From: Sternotherus odoratus
Taxonomy: Eukaryota > Chordata > Testudines > Kinosternidae
DNA: 64,000 nucleotides
Assembly: GCA_032164245.1 (NCBI GenBank)
Contig: JAVMKO010000003.1
Location: 6,582,651-6,646,650 of the forward strand
Direction: 5' to 3'
Shown here: one piece after another, positions 1 through 12,011 of the stretch
Position numbering within the stretch: position 1 is the stretch's first letter
How the letters are laid out: each line of letters opens with the position of its first letter
The notes under the pieces: generated by a model
What the model was told of the DNA's origin: nothing
What the model saw: only the letters and a program-made list of their open reading frames with translations
The model's database searches: none
Program-made: the position numbers and the translations under genes

Positions 1-1310
1 GGTCCTTAGCTTGTTATGGAAAACGTGCATTGAATCAGAGCAAATCTTCAGCACTGATTTTTATCAAAACTCAAGAGTCCTCCATGATTCCTCCCAGAGT
101 TTTCCCACCCTTTTGCATGGCACCGACTATACCGGGTGCCTCTTCTCCACCCTATCCTGCAATAAGGACCCGCTTCTCTAATCATGGCATATATGACCAA
201 CCTACTCCTGCAAGGAGGAACATGCAGGGCTGCTGGTGGGTGGGTCACCTTTTAGGGAGGGCCCTCAGAGTGGCACCAGCCGTATCCTTTCAACCCCAGG
301 CCACGTTTTGTGACTTTTTTTCCTACTCGCTTTCGTACAACTCAACCAAAAGCCATGTCATCTCTAGAGAGCGCTAGAAACCAGGACCAGGGGCCAATCC
401 TGGATTGGCAGGATGGACTGGATGATCTGACAGGGCGTTTCCGTCTCTAATTTCCATGCTCTAGAATTGTGTGATACAAAAATTCCTGTACACAAAGACA
501 CCTTTCTCTCGCAGGTTCCCATGAAAACCCACTAATAAGAAAAATGGGGGAGGTGAAGAGCAGGTGATCTGTGCAGAGCAGGTGATTTATTTGAGGCAGC
601 TTCGATGCTTTGACAATCCTGGACTGGAAGAGACAGAGGATCCATTGGCTCTTAATTCCAGAATAGAAAAGCTAATCTATGGGGTCCTCTATAGCCACCT
701 TTCCTTAGTTATGGGTTGACTAGCATAAATCAGGATGATTTTGCAGAGCAAAGTCACGGAGATGCATTAGTTTTGCAGATTCTGAATGGGTGTTGGGGTC
801 TTTTTTTTAAGCATTCTTGGAGTTCACCAAAAAAAAAAATTCTCTCTCACAAAACAGATCTTGAGCCTGGTTTGGAAGTCAGACTGTTGCACAAAGACTT
901 CTGCCATTTTCCAGCATCTACTTAATGTAATTCACTGTCAGGCTCACGCCTTCATACCAGAGGGCATCACGCCAGCCCTTGAGTGTCTGCTAGTGTTTGG
1001 CTGTTGGTGAGTGGTATTTTCAAAAGTTGTTGGGCTAACTCCCTTCCCATGGGTACAGTGGGAGTTTTACTGTGCTCAGTGGGAACAGAGTGAGGCCAAT
1101 CCTGAAAACTTCTGAAAATCCCACCCGACAGCAAGAAGTTACCTCATTTTCAAACTTGGCTGTCCAAAGTTAGGTATCTACAGCTGAATTTAAGGACGAA
1201 ACTGGAAACTTGGTGACTAAATAGAGCTGGTTGCAAATTATCCATTGGATTTAGCCTGTTCTGAGATCACAAAGCTGGCCAGTTCCAGAACAAATCCTGC
1301 TTTCTGGAAC
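1..1310. other. Intronic sequence, mostly unique
   Basis: No exon-like open frame with splice sites and no full repeat is seen here, apart from a short CR1-like tail near 400-455. The open frames present are short and lack recognisable domains. By position this is probably intron 2 of the minus-strand XKR6-like gene, whose exon lies at 5499-5695. Confidence 0.5.
400..455 (+). repeat. CR1 LINE 3' tail remnant
   Basis: The stretch with GGACTGGATGATCTGAC followed by a TTTCCGTCTCTAATTT-like end resembles the terminal bases shared by reptile CR1 LINEs (GACTAGATGACC...CCTTCCAG-type ends). It is short and diverged. The call rests on this terminal pattern only. Confidence 0.45.
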
Positions 1311-1315
1311 TGTTA

Positions 1316-1436
1316 CGGTGACTAGATAGAAAGTATGAAAAATCGGGACAGGGAATAGGGGATAATAGGTGCCAATATAAGAAAAAGTCCCAAATTACCA
1401 GGACTGTCCCTATAAAATCAGGACATCTGGTCACCC
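1316..1436 (+). mobile_element. TA-flanked MITE, copy 1 (GGTGACCAGA family)
   Basis: A 121-bp element has ends reading CGGTGACTAGA and TCTGGTCACCC (inverted) and lies between TA dinucleotides at 1314-1315 and 1437-1438. It has no coding capacity. It shares its interior with copies at 20235, 22268 and 42191, including a TCCCTATAAAATC block near the right end. The TA duplication points to a Tc1/mariner-type transposase acting in trans. That class assignment is inference. Confidence 0.85.
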
Positions 1437-1550
1437 TAGGCAGTGTATTCCCTCTTCTATGAATTTACCAAGTAGTCTAAGCCAATAAATTTCAGCCTCT
1501 GGATAGTTTGTAAATGGTTCTTTTCCACTGTTCACTACTGTATGTGATTG

Positions 1551-1775
1551 TTTACGTAAGGATATATCCACACTGCAACATTCCCCTCACCCCTACCCAG
1601 CCAGCAAGTCTCAGAGCCCGACTTGGGCTGGTGGGACTTGCATTACAGGGCTATAGAGATCAGTGCAGCTGTCCCTGAGGATGGGCTCTGAAACCCGGTG
1701 AGGATGGTGGGCCTCACTGGGAACATCTACACTGCTATTTCCAGCCCTGAAGCATGAGCTTAGGTCAGCTGACCT
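1551..1775. mobile_element. MITE-like element with ATCTACACTGC-type ends
   Basis: The piece starts with ATCCACACTGCAA, has an interior rich in TGGGCT/CTGAGC words, and contains ACATCTACACTGCTATTT near the right. It resembles the better-preserved element at 31481-31775 and the fragment at 35835-35945. No transposase frame is present. Boundaries are approximate and no target duplication was identified. Confidence 0.45.
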
Positions 1776-1828
1776 GAACTCCATGGCTCACTGCTGTGGG
1801 GGAACGGTTTGCAGTCTAGATGTACTCT

Positions 1829-2090
1829 AAGGGTACCTCTACACTACCCGCCGGATCTGCGGTTAGCGATCGATCTATCGGGGATTGTGTAGACACAATC
1901 CCCGAGCGCTCTCCCCGTCGACTCGCGAGAGGCGGAAGTGGAGTTGACGGGGGAGCGGCAGCAGTTGACTTGCCACCGTGAGGACGCCCAGGTAAGTTGA
2001 CCTAAGATACGTCGACTTCAGCTACGCTATTCATGTAGCTGAAGTTGTGTATCTTAGGTCGACCTCCCCCATTAGGGTACATCAGACCTA
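1829..2090. mobile_element. Harbinger-like MITE with two strong hairpins
   Basis: After GGTACCTCTACACTACC comes CpG-rich, GATCGAT/GTCGAC-rich sequence like the termini of the Harbinger-type element at 7474-10232. It contains a near-perfect hairpin (left arm 1996-2025, right arm 2035-2063, 9-nt loop) and a second perfect 12-bp palindrome centred near 1891. There is no coding capacity. The family assignment is inferred from word content and from the CTACACTA terminal motif. Confidence 0.55.
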
Positions 2091-2403
2091 AGTCACATGG
2101 CATGGTTACCTTACCCGGGGAGGATGACTGAAACTTTTCAACAGGAGAACAAGGACTGGCAAAGAATGAAAAGAGACAAGCAAACAACTACCCTGATTTG
2201 CAGGCACATATGAAGACTTACAAATAACAACTATTATCCAAACATTCACATGAACAAAGCTACAGTTGCACAACTGTTTGCAAAGAGGGAAGGACAAGGC
2301 ATGCGAACCACCTTTTGGAGAAATAAGTTTGCGGCCACTTTATCCAGCATTCACCCAGCTCCTGTCCAAACACGCGAGGATCTAGCTTTACTGCAGGGTT
2401 AAC

Positions 2404-2690
2404 GTTGGCTTGATCTACACTTAAAACTTATACCAGCCATGCTATGTCGGTCGGGGCAGGGGGAAAAGCCGCACCTTTGGCTGACAGAGTTCTACCAACA
2501 AACCCCCCAGTCTAGCTACAGCTATGCCGACAGAAGAATGCTTCTGTTGACACAGCTAATCTCATTGGGGAGGTGGTGTCCCTATCCCAGCAGAAAAACT
2601 CCTGCTGTAGGTGTACGCTGAACCTACCCTATGGGGCTATGTCAAGATAGCTATACTGTCGTGGGCTCTGTACAGCAGACATAGCCTCTG
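2404..2690. mobile_element. MITE of the CTACACTTAAAA...GTCGGT family
   Basis: It starts GGCTTGATCTACACTTAAAA, then TATACCAGCC, a GTCGGTCGGGG block, GACAGAAGAATGCTTCTG and a GGGGAGGTGG block. The same block order is seen, reversed, at 58270-58516. This is a non-coding, probably TIR-type element. The right terminus is degraded, so its end is approximate. Confidence 0.55.
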
Positions 2691-3250
2691 TCTTGGGTGT
2701 TAGCCTCCCTGTTATCCACACATGAAAACCTCTCACCTGAGTTTACTGGTGCTTCCAGACCAGACTCTTGCTGTTCACTTCTTAAATAGACACTAGGTTA
2801 CATACTATTTTTTACAGGAGAAGTATAGTGCATGTACCACATAATGTCCCATAGATATCAACGGGGCGTTGCAAAATTAAGATTTACATTGAAAATCTCC
2901 TTTGGATGAACAGTAACCAATTGCCAGAGTTTTGCAGGATAAGGCTACTTTCAATAGCCATACAATGCTACTTGTAGAGAACACAGTAGCCTTGGTCAAG
3001 CAAATTCCCAGCACAAAGTTTACATGAAGCGCTCATGACATCAATGGAAGGGCATCGGTGGTTTCTCTAAATCCCATTAAGTCGAGAGGAACCACATGAG
3101 AAATTAAATATAAAACCTGCTAACGTGCAGATTTGCTTGGAAAGTGTCTATATAGAAATGCCAGCATCTTCTCTTTATCCGTTCATCCATCCAGATGCTA
3201 ATATAGACCCCATCATTGTAGTAGCCAAAAACCATAATATTTTTACGGTA

Positions 3251-3755
3251 CTGTGGGTTTCTGTGCTTATGGCATTTCAAATGTTTACCCGGGAATCTGA
3301 AAAGCAAGCTGGGTTATATCACCAATAATCAAGGAATTTCCGGCTAAATCTCAGTTTCAGCTAATTTAGTGTCAAAACCCCTTCCCATTGTGTTGTCAGT
3401 TGTATCTGCTCACTTTACTGAGTATAGTTAGTTGTCACGGCCTTTGCCTGTTATTAGCACTGTACAGTCAACAGAGAGTGAGCTAGAGTCTCTTCTGACT
3501 CTTGCATTGACAACCTTATTGTTCGTTAAGGGATAAATCCTGGTCTCATTGAAATCTACAGGGGTTTTGACACTAACTTTGCTGAAACTGAGATTTAGCC
3601 AGAAATTCCTTGATTATTGGTGATGCATGACCCAGCTTGCCTTTCAGATTCCCGGGTCAATATGGAAGGTTGGAAGCTAGAAAAGCATGCTTTTACCGTA
3701 GTTATAAGTGAGGTAGATCCAATATGGAGTCATTTGAAATGCCATAAGCCCACAG
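3251..3755. repeat. Long inverted repeat (about 130-195-bp arms)
   Basis: The left arm, 3251-3381, reads inverted in the right arm, 3561-3755. Matching blocks include CTGTGGG, CTTATGGCATTTCAAATG, CCCGGGAATCTGAAA, CACCAATAATCAAGGAATTT, GGCTAAATCTCAGTTTCAG and TAGTGTCAAAACCCC. The right arm has about 75 extra bases between the CATTTGAAATG and CCCGGG blocks. The spacer is about 180 bp. It could be a fold-back transposon or a local inverted duplication. I do not recognise the family. Confidence 0.85.
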
Positions 3756-3779
3756 AGCCGTTTCTAGAAGGCACCTTTT

Positions 3780-5075
3780 AGAGTACCAGGGCACTTTCTA
3801 GTACCAGTGGTCTGGCTGAAGCCTGAAAGAGAGAAAATTTAGCACTGATCTTATTGCTGTCCTCTCCGCTTAGCCCCTATGCTCAGTTATTGCTGCACCA
3901 GTGATAGGGAAGATTTTTGCCAGGCTATTTGGGCATTATAGGGTGGGTTACACAGTGGCAGGAGGGCAGCCTTCTAGCGAGGCTATGAACTAAACAGGGA
4001 CTCTGAAAATGGCAACATCTTATTCTGCATCCTCTCTGCAGATATTCCATCTGTCTAAAGCCCTGTGCAGAAAAAAGGGTGTGGCTAGGCCAGGGAGGGA
4101 CCTGGAGCCAGCTGGCTTCCCTCCTATATGGCCCAGAAAGGACTTACCAAAACAAGTCATGTCAGCTAGACTGCCATTTCAGAGAAGGAAGGAGTGGACC
4201 TTAGAGAAGCGTGGAGGGAGAATCCTTCCATGTATCTTGTCAGGAGTGCACTGGGGCTGAGTCGGGATTTCCAGTGGAGTCACAGCCCACAGGACTAATC
4301 CAAGCATGGCTCCCCAAAAGCCACGCAGGTTTGGGAGTAAATGTTCCCCTCCCATGTGGTTTTAAATGGGAAGGAGAAACAGGGGCATTTGCTGACGATT
4401 TTGTTCACGGGCCCACGGCAGAATCAACTCCAGTTTACCCTTCCAGAGCTGCCTTGGGCCTGTGGAACTAACAGCAGTAAAAAAAAATTGTAGTCAGCAG
4501 ATAGGAGTCAAAGGTCCACAGGGAGCAAGACAGTGAGCTTTTCTACATAGTCACTTTTTAATATTACCTCCCTTTCCTTTGGTTTTTGTCTCTTGGGCGT
4601 TGCTTTCTTGAGGGTTTCTCTTAGTATTTCATTCATTTTTGCATGGCAATGTACTTGAGGGGGAAAGGTACATACAATAGGATTGAGAAAGTGCCAGCCA
4701 ATCCTGTACCTTAGCAAGGAATGTGGCATGTTTAGCAAACTCTTTGTTCAACAAGCTTTGCAGTGCAGATGTGAGCAAAACATGCAGCCCATTCAGTGCA
4801 GTGTACTGGTCAATGGAGTTGAACCACTTATGCCCACGGTGAATTTCGTCCTGTATGTACTAGTCAATGAAGTGTTGCTTAAGACAGGTTTTGCTGTCTG
4901 AATACACAACGCTTGGCATGAAAATGGCAGCACTTGCTGATGGTTAGCACACATGGTGTCTGAGATAATGCAGTTTTCCCCTATTTTTAGACTGTGATAC
5001 CAAAAAGTGTGTTTGAACTCATGGCAAAAGTTGACTTTTTAAGGGTGACCACCTTGTCTGTATCTATGAAAGGTA
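3780..5075. other. Intronic sequence with no assigned feature
   Basis: Open frames here are short, overlap on both strands and show no domain. No splice-flanked exon was recognised. The AT-rich stretch near 4480-4720 could be an old repeat, but nothing diagnostic was found. Confidence 0.5.
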
Positions 5076-5077
5076 GC

Positions 5078-5290
5078 ACTTTATATAGCACTTTACACAG
5101 TCCAAACAAGGCACGAACATTTACCAGTTAATCCTCACAACACCCCTCTGAGGCAGATACATTTGATTGTCCCCACACTGCAGGCGGGAAGACTGATTAT
5201 GTGATTATGTGATTTACCCAAGGCTACACAGCAAGTATGTGGTAGCACTGGGAGTAGAGCTAAGGAATTCCTGGTGCCCAGCCTTGCGAT
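5078..5290 (-). repeat. MIR-like SINE (antisense)
   Basis: It reads as the reverse of a MIR: TAGCACTTTA, TTAATCCTCACAAC, CTGAGGCAGATAC, GATTTACCCAAGGCTACAC and GTGGTAGCACTGGGA in order. The AAGGCTACACAGC block is the conserved CORE region. It lies about 200 bp from the downstream end of the XKR6-like exon and in the same orientation as that gene. Confidence 0.85.
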
Positions 5291-5445
5291 CATTCCTCAC
5301 AACCATGCTGGTCTATAAGTGACAGAAGTACTAGAGTATTTTTTCTCCAGCAGAAATTTACCGAGCAAGTGCAGCATGGCGTTGAAACGAACTTTGTCCA
5401 AAGTGCCGGCACCTTACACGACAAGTTATGCAGTGTGGACAGTCA

Positions 5446-7300
<1,855 letters not shown>

Positions 7301-7656
7301 CACTCAGAGGGTGTGTCTACGTAGCACACTAGACCTGGCCTCTTGGCTCAGGTTTGGGCCCAAGACCCCCTTCTGTCCACACACAAATCAGTCTGACTCG
7401 AGTCAGCAAGCACCCAGGTCTTAGGACCTTGCTGGGGGTGGGAGAGGGGCAGGGCAGTCAGAGCCGGAGTCTTGGGGCTGGTCCCCACTATGGCTTAATG
7501 TCGACTTTAGCGACGTTAATTCGACATAAATCTGTACCCGTCCTCACACGGATGCCATTTGCGTCGACTTAAAGGGCCCTCAAAATCGATTTCTGTACTC
7601 CTCCCTAACGAGAGGAGTAGCGCTGAAATCGACCTCTCTGGATCGATTGTGGACTA

Positions 7657-8483
7657 GTGAGGACGCATGGGACGTTATTGGCCTCCAGAGGCTGTCCCAC
7701 AATGCTTCATTCTGACCGCTCTGGACAGCCTCACTGCTCCACTGTGACCGCTCTGGACAGCACTCTCAACTCGCTGCTCTGGCCAGGTAGACAGGAAAAG
7801 ACCCGGGAACATTTGAATAGCATTTCCTGTTTGGTCAGTGTGGCCAGCTCACCTGCACAGCTCAGTCGCCATTCAGAAAAATCAGCAGCACAAGCCGCCA
7901 CGCAGACCTCAGCATCACAAGACGCCATGCAGAGCTCAGCAGCACAGGAGACCAGCCAGAGGAAAAGAGCTCCAGCATGGTCCAATCGTGAGGAGTTGGA
8001 TCTCATCGCTATCTGGGGAGAGGAATCCGTGATGTTGGAACTCCGTAACATCAAACGGAATGCCAACACATTCGCCAGGGTCTCCAAGGCCATGCTGGAA
8101 AGAGGCCACAACAAGGACGCCCAACAGTGCTGCGTAAAAATTAAGGAGCTGAGGCAAGCATTCCAGAAAGCCAAAGAGGCAAATGGATGCTCGGGGGGGC
8201 CCACCACGGACATGCTGGTTCTACAATGAACTGAATCAGATAATGAGGGGCGCCCCCACCACCATCGCACCGGTCTCCGTGGACTCCACCCATGGGATAA
8301 TCATCAGGCCTGAGGAGGATTCAGATGATGATGAAGGTGATGAGGATGGAAATATCACGGAGCAGCAAGAGGCAAGCGGAGAAACCCTGTTAGCAGACAG
8401 CCAGGAGCTGTTTATCACCCTGGAGCCAGTACCCTCACAGCCATCCCAAGCTTCTGTTACCCCAACTGGCGAAGGGACGTCTG
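7657..8483 (+). pseudogene. Myb/SANT-like DNA-binding protein of a Harbinger-type element, exon 1
   Basis: The core domain starts near residue 108 of the first open frame: RAPAWSNREELDLIAIWGEE, later RNIKRNANTFARVSKAMLER and QQCCVKIKELRQAFQKAKEA. The spaced tryptophans and trihelix/SANT-like layout match the DNA-binding partner of PIF/Harbinger transposases, which binds the element's ends. A run of G bases near 8190 shifts the frame. The continuation in the next frame reads PRTCWFYNELNQIMRGAPTT and then an acidic segment (DSDDDEGDEDG). The frame runs into a consensus donor, GTGAGTG, at 8484. I read this as a transposon fossil, not a host gene. The domain call is from family knowledge. Confidence 0.75.
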
Positions 8484-8592
8484 GTGAGTGTGCTTTTTTA
8501 AGGGATTAGATGACTCATGATTTTTAAAGGAAGCATTTATTAATGATTAACTTGCCCTAAGGACTTGGCGTGCATTCATTGCTGGTCCCTTT

Positions 8593-9108
8593 TTACTGAA
8601 ACAGTTTGTCAATATACTCTGGTATTGAGCGGAAATCCTCTATGGACATTTCCATTAAACTTTCGAGGAGGTAGCGATGAACCTTCCGCAACAGGTTTCT
8701 GGGGAGAGCCGCCTTATGTGGTCCCCCATGATAGGAGACCATCCCACGCCACGAAATTAGTAAATAGTCTGGTATCATTGAGTAGCACAACATCGCGGCA
8801 AATGGTCCAGAACTTTGTAAACATTCTAGCAACATGCGTTCTCTATCTCTCTGAGAAATTCTAAGGAGAGTGATGTCATTCATGGTTGCCTGTTTGAAAT
8901 ACGGACTGCAGTTAGTAGGGAGACAGATGTTCCTAGCTGTAAAGTATTCTTTCCCATCCCATCCCATACCGTAGCGAGAGCAGGCAGGGATTTTGAGTTT
9001 GTCTGCTCGCGGCTGCTTCCCCAGCCAGCCCGTAGCGAGAGATTTTTGGTTTTGTTTTGCAGTTCGCGGTTCACTGGGAGCCACGCAGTGGGGGGAAGAC
9101 GGATCCAT
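8593..9108 (-). other. Unidentified antisense ORF inside the Harbinger-type element (171 aa)
   Basis: An uninterrupted minus-strand frame spans the intron of the Myb/SANT gene. The C-terminal half looks protein-like and helical, with RISQRDRERMLLECLQSS, SWRGMVSYHGGPHKAALPRN and SIEDFRSIPEYIDKLF. I do not recognise a DDE transposase motif or any other domain. PIF/Harbinger elements can carry their two genes in opposite orientations, so this could be a remnant of a second transposon ORF. An ORF of this length is also expected about once by chance in 64 kb of six-frame sequence. Function unknown. Confidence 0.35.
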
Positions 9109-9423
9109 GTGGTGGGGCGGAAGGGGGTGGGGGTTACTCTGGAATATCCAAGTGCTTCTGTAAAGAATATGGCTTAGTATACCATGGCCGGCTGCATGGT
9201 GATTTCAGTAGCCGTGTTGTGTTGAGGCTGTCTCATGTGTGTGAGCTGCTTCTGTGACTTTTGTGTGAGCCATCCAGTCACTTTTAGGTGCAGAATGTGA
9301 CCTTGTACAGAAATCATATCAGGCCTGTGAATACTGTGGTTCACCGTTAAATAGTACTCCCATTGTGATCCAAGAATGTATCTGTCTCATAACCTTGTAC
9401 CTTTCTTTCTTTGCCCACAACAG

Positions 9424-9905
9424 CTGCACATTTATCCCCCATCCTGCCCCTCATGCCGTCTATCGCAGATACGAAAGCCTAAAAAGAAAATGTGTGATGA
9501 TATATTTACTGAACTACTACAGAACTCTCATGCTGAGGCCGCTCGGCAGAGTGAATGGAGGGAAAGATTGCTACAGTCAAGGCAAGAGTCAAGAGCTGCA
9601 GCAGAAAACGTGAAGAAAAGTGGCTGGAGTGTGAAGAAAGGTGACAGGAGCGCGAAGAAAGGCGGATGGAGGCGCTGCTCCGGATAATGGAGGACCAAAG
9701 TGACATGCTCCGGTGTCTGGTGGAGCTTCAGCAGGACCAAAGATCGCCTCTACAGCCTCTGTCTAACCACCTCCCCCCCTCCCCAAGTCCCATAGCTTCC
9801 CCACCCAAACGCGGGGTGAGAACCCGGGGGGGGGGGGAAGCTCTGGGGACCGACCCACTCTACCCCACAAGCCAGCGCAAGCAGCAGCAGCATGAGTTTA
9901 TCTAA
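9424..9905 (+). pseudogene. Myb/SANT-like protein of a Harbinger-type element, exon 2
   Basis: It follows an acceptor (pyrimidine-rich CTTTCTTTCTTTGCCCACAACAG). The translation gives RKPKKKMCDDIFTELLQN, then SEWRERLLQSRQESRAAAEN, and after a frame change near 9660 gives RIMEDQSDMLRCLVELQQDQ. This is a basic segment followed by heptad-like, charged coiled-coil sequence, as expected for the C-terminal dimerisation part of this transposon protein. The phase from exon 1 does not match this frame directly, so at least two more frameshifts exist. Non-functional. Confidence 0.65.
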
Positions 9906-10370
9906 AAACTTTTAAAAGCTGCTGTGCTATGGCGTTAGCGCAGCGCGGAGAAAGGGCGCGAATAATGGGATGCCTACCCACAGTGCACCGCTCGAAATGG
10001 TGTTGGCGGCGCGAAAAAAGGGCGTGAAATTATGAAATGCCTTCTGGGGACTCCGGGAACTGTGGGATAGCTACCCACAGTGCAATGCTCGCTATGTCGA
10101 CGCTTGCAACAGTTGTGCAGACACTGCCGACTTGCTGTGCTTTGTGGGGACGCACAAAATCGACTCTATACAGTCTGCTTTAAAAAACTGACTGCAAGGA
10201 AATCAACCTACTGCTGTAGTGAAGACATATCCTTGCTGTGAGATGGATCCAAGCCCCCTTCATCTGCAGTGTGCAGGCAGCTCAAGTAGGATTGTCAATT
10301 TACTAATCACACAGAACCAAACACTTTTACCCCTCCCCCTTCCTTCAGGCCTTACCACCACCACCACACA

Positions 10371-10560
10371 CATAGAATCTCAAGGTTGGAAGGGACCTCA
10401 GGAAGTCATCTAAGTTCAACCTGCTGCTTTAAGCAGGACTAATCCCCAATTAAGTCATCCAACAGAGTTTTACCCTGATTACTAAATGGCCCCCTCAAGG
10501 ATTGAACTCACAACCCTGGGTTTAGCAGGCCAATGCTCAAACCACTGAGCTATCCTTCCC
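10371..10560 (-). mobile_element. Cry-type (tortoise Pol III) SINE, antisense copy 1
   Basis: On the minus strand it begins with a tRNA-like head, GGATAGCTCAGTGGTTTGAG then GGGTTGTGAGTTCAATCC. These are A-box and B-box Pol III promoter matches. It ends in a CR1-like tail (GGAAGGGACC...ATAGAATCT pattern). Ohshima, Okada and colleagues described turtle SINEs with a tRNA head and a CR1 3' end. This copy's tail differs from those at 19059 and 32023, so it may be an older subfamily. Pol III transcription is not expected to be relevant now. Confidence 0.85.
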
Positions 10561-10650
10561 CTCCCACAACTCACCCTATCCCTCTATTCCTTGCTCTCCC
10601 CCATCCTCACTCACTTTCACCAGGTTGGGGTGTGGAAGGCAGTGAGGGTT
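10561..10650. repeat. Leader sequence shared with the SINE at 32023-32200
   Basis: About 90 bp beyond the SINE head (CCCTCTATTCCTTGCTCTCC, CCTCACTCACTTTCACCAGG) recurs at 32199-32285 beside another SINE copy, at about 90% identity by eye. The two other SINEs in the window lack it. The segment resembles the interior of turtle hAT-type elements. It is either a SINE 5' extension or the same target repeat hit twice. Confidence 0.7.
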
Positions 10651-10939
10651 CTGGCTTGAAGTATGGGCTCTGGATTGGGGCCAGAAATGAGGGGTTTAGG
10701 ATGTGGGAGGGGGCTCTGGGCTGGGGCAGTGGGAGCGGGCTGATTTCAAAATACTTCAGGGAATATTTCATTTCATTTATTTTAAAACTGGTTTCCCTGA
10801 ATTTTGTCTGAATTCCATAAATACATTTCTCTTTATATTGGATCTGGTAAAACATGTTCTTTGTCTGCATATAAATCCTCTACCTTTTGCACTGACACTA
10901 ACTGATTAGGCACCTTGATTTTGAGCGGTATGATCGTGA

Positions 10940-11215
10940 TAAGGACTGGACTACACTAAAGAGTTATATTGGTATAATAATATCAGTTTGGATGTGACTT
11001 TTTGCCAGCACAGAGTTACGCTGGCAAAAGGCCTGGTATAGATGCAGTTATACTGGTATAGAAGGACTGTTTACTGGTGCCGCTAATTCTCTTTCTTGAG
11101 CCAGAATTAACTATACAATTAACATTGTTATACCAGTATAGCAGCATCTACATACGTTTTTGGGAGGGAGAGGTGTTTCCCACTTTGACTATACCAATAT
11201 AGTTAAAGAAACCCA
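10940..11215. mobile_element. MITE with TATACCAGTATAG words
   Basis: It starts with GGACTACACTAAAGAG, and TATTGGTATA, TATACTGGTATAG, TATACCAGTATAG and TATACCAATATAG occur through it on both strands. It is non-coding, with an overall fold-back structure. It resembles the CTACACTAAAA family at 2404 and 58270. Boundaries are approximate. Confidence 0.5.
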
Positions 11216-11264
11216 GAGAAAAGAAAAAATAACCACGTAATTTCACCCCAGATGTGTTATTGGC

Positions 11265-11480
11265 CTAGATTTTCAAAAACAGGAGCCTAAAGTTAGACTC
11301 CTAAATCTATATTTAGCACCAAAGTAAATGGCCTAATTTTCAAAAGTGCTAAGCACCATGAAGCTACAATTGACTTCAGCAGGAGCTGTTGAGTGTTCTG
11401 CGCTTTTGAAAACCACGCTATTTATTTAAGAGCCTAATTATGCATTCAGGAACCTAACTTTAGTCTCCTATTTTTGCAAA
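11265..11480. repeat. Ancient palindromic interspersed repeat (ATTTTCAAAAGTGCTAAGCAC type)
   Basis: It contains GATTTTCAAAAACAGGAGCC, TTTTCAAAAGTGCTAAGCAC, TTGACTTCAGCAGGAGCTG and GCGCTTTTGAAAA. This is a fold-back arrangement common in reptile and bird genomes. I recall the pattern, but not a definite family name. Confidence 0.5.
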
Positions 11481-12011
11481 TCTTGGCTAATATTTTAAAT
11501 ACCGGCCCCAACAGGGCATCATGCCATATAACTAATTGGGGGGAGGGTTTAGAGACAACTTTCTTTAACACAAATAGGGCTGGCTGTTCGCTTGGCTCTG
11601 GCAGATGTCCCAGAATTCCTGTTGGCACAATTACCATGATCATCACTTTACTACTTAAGCTGCAGGAGCACCAGAACGTGCCAGGCAAACTCACGACAAC
11701 CCTGCCTCCAAAGAGCATGTTTGAAAAGTCAGAGCCATACGCCCTGAACACCAGAAAGTTAGTCAAGCAGCATTTGATTGGCGCTCCAAGACAGCTCCAT
11801 AAGGCAGAGAGGGATTTCACATTCCCACCCAGGTGCCTTCTACACACTCTCATAACTAAGCAGGGCCAGGACTTGGACAGGAGACCAAGAAGTATCAAAT
11901 TCTGGTCTCCCTGCTCGTGTGACATGAATAGGCTGAATTTTGTTCTGTTACAGTGGTGTCACTCTGGAGTGACTCTGTTGACCACAGTGGAGTTATTCTG
12001 GTACATTAAAA

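Larger units (their letters stand above)
7474..10232 (+). mobile_element. Decayed Harbinger-type DNA transposon
   Basis: The left end reads GGGGCTGGTCCCCACTA, then GTCGAC/CGACATAAAT words. The right end, inverted, reads ATGTCTTCACTACAG, matching a GGCTGGTCTTCACTAC-type terminus with some mutated bases. The MITE at 19880-20155 shares the same terminal motif. Inside are a two-exon Myb/SANT-like frame, an antisense ORF, and a subterminal GTGGGATAGCTACCCACAGT palindrome. Autonomous PIF/Harbinger elements carry a DDE transposase plus a Myb/SANT DNA-binding protein. Only the second is recognisable here, so this copy looks defective. The exact right end and target duplication are unclear. Confidence 0.75.

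Noticed and set aside
7731..8270. 179-codon minus-strand ORF
   Set aside because: Antisense shadow of the Myb/SANT frame. The plus-strand translation carries the recognisable domain.
8320..8350. GATGATGAAGG run as a possible miR-598 precursor (this microRNA lies in an XKR6 intron in human)
   Set aside because: It encodes the acidic stretch of the Myb/SANT frame. The miR-598 hairpin was not found anywhere in the window.
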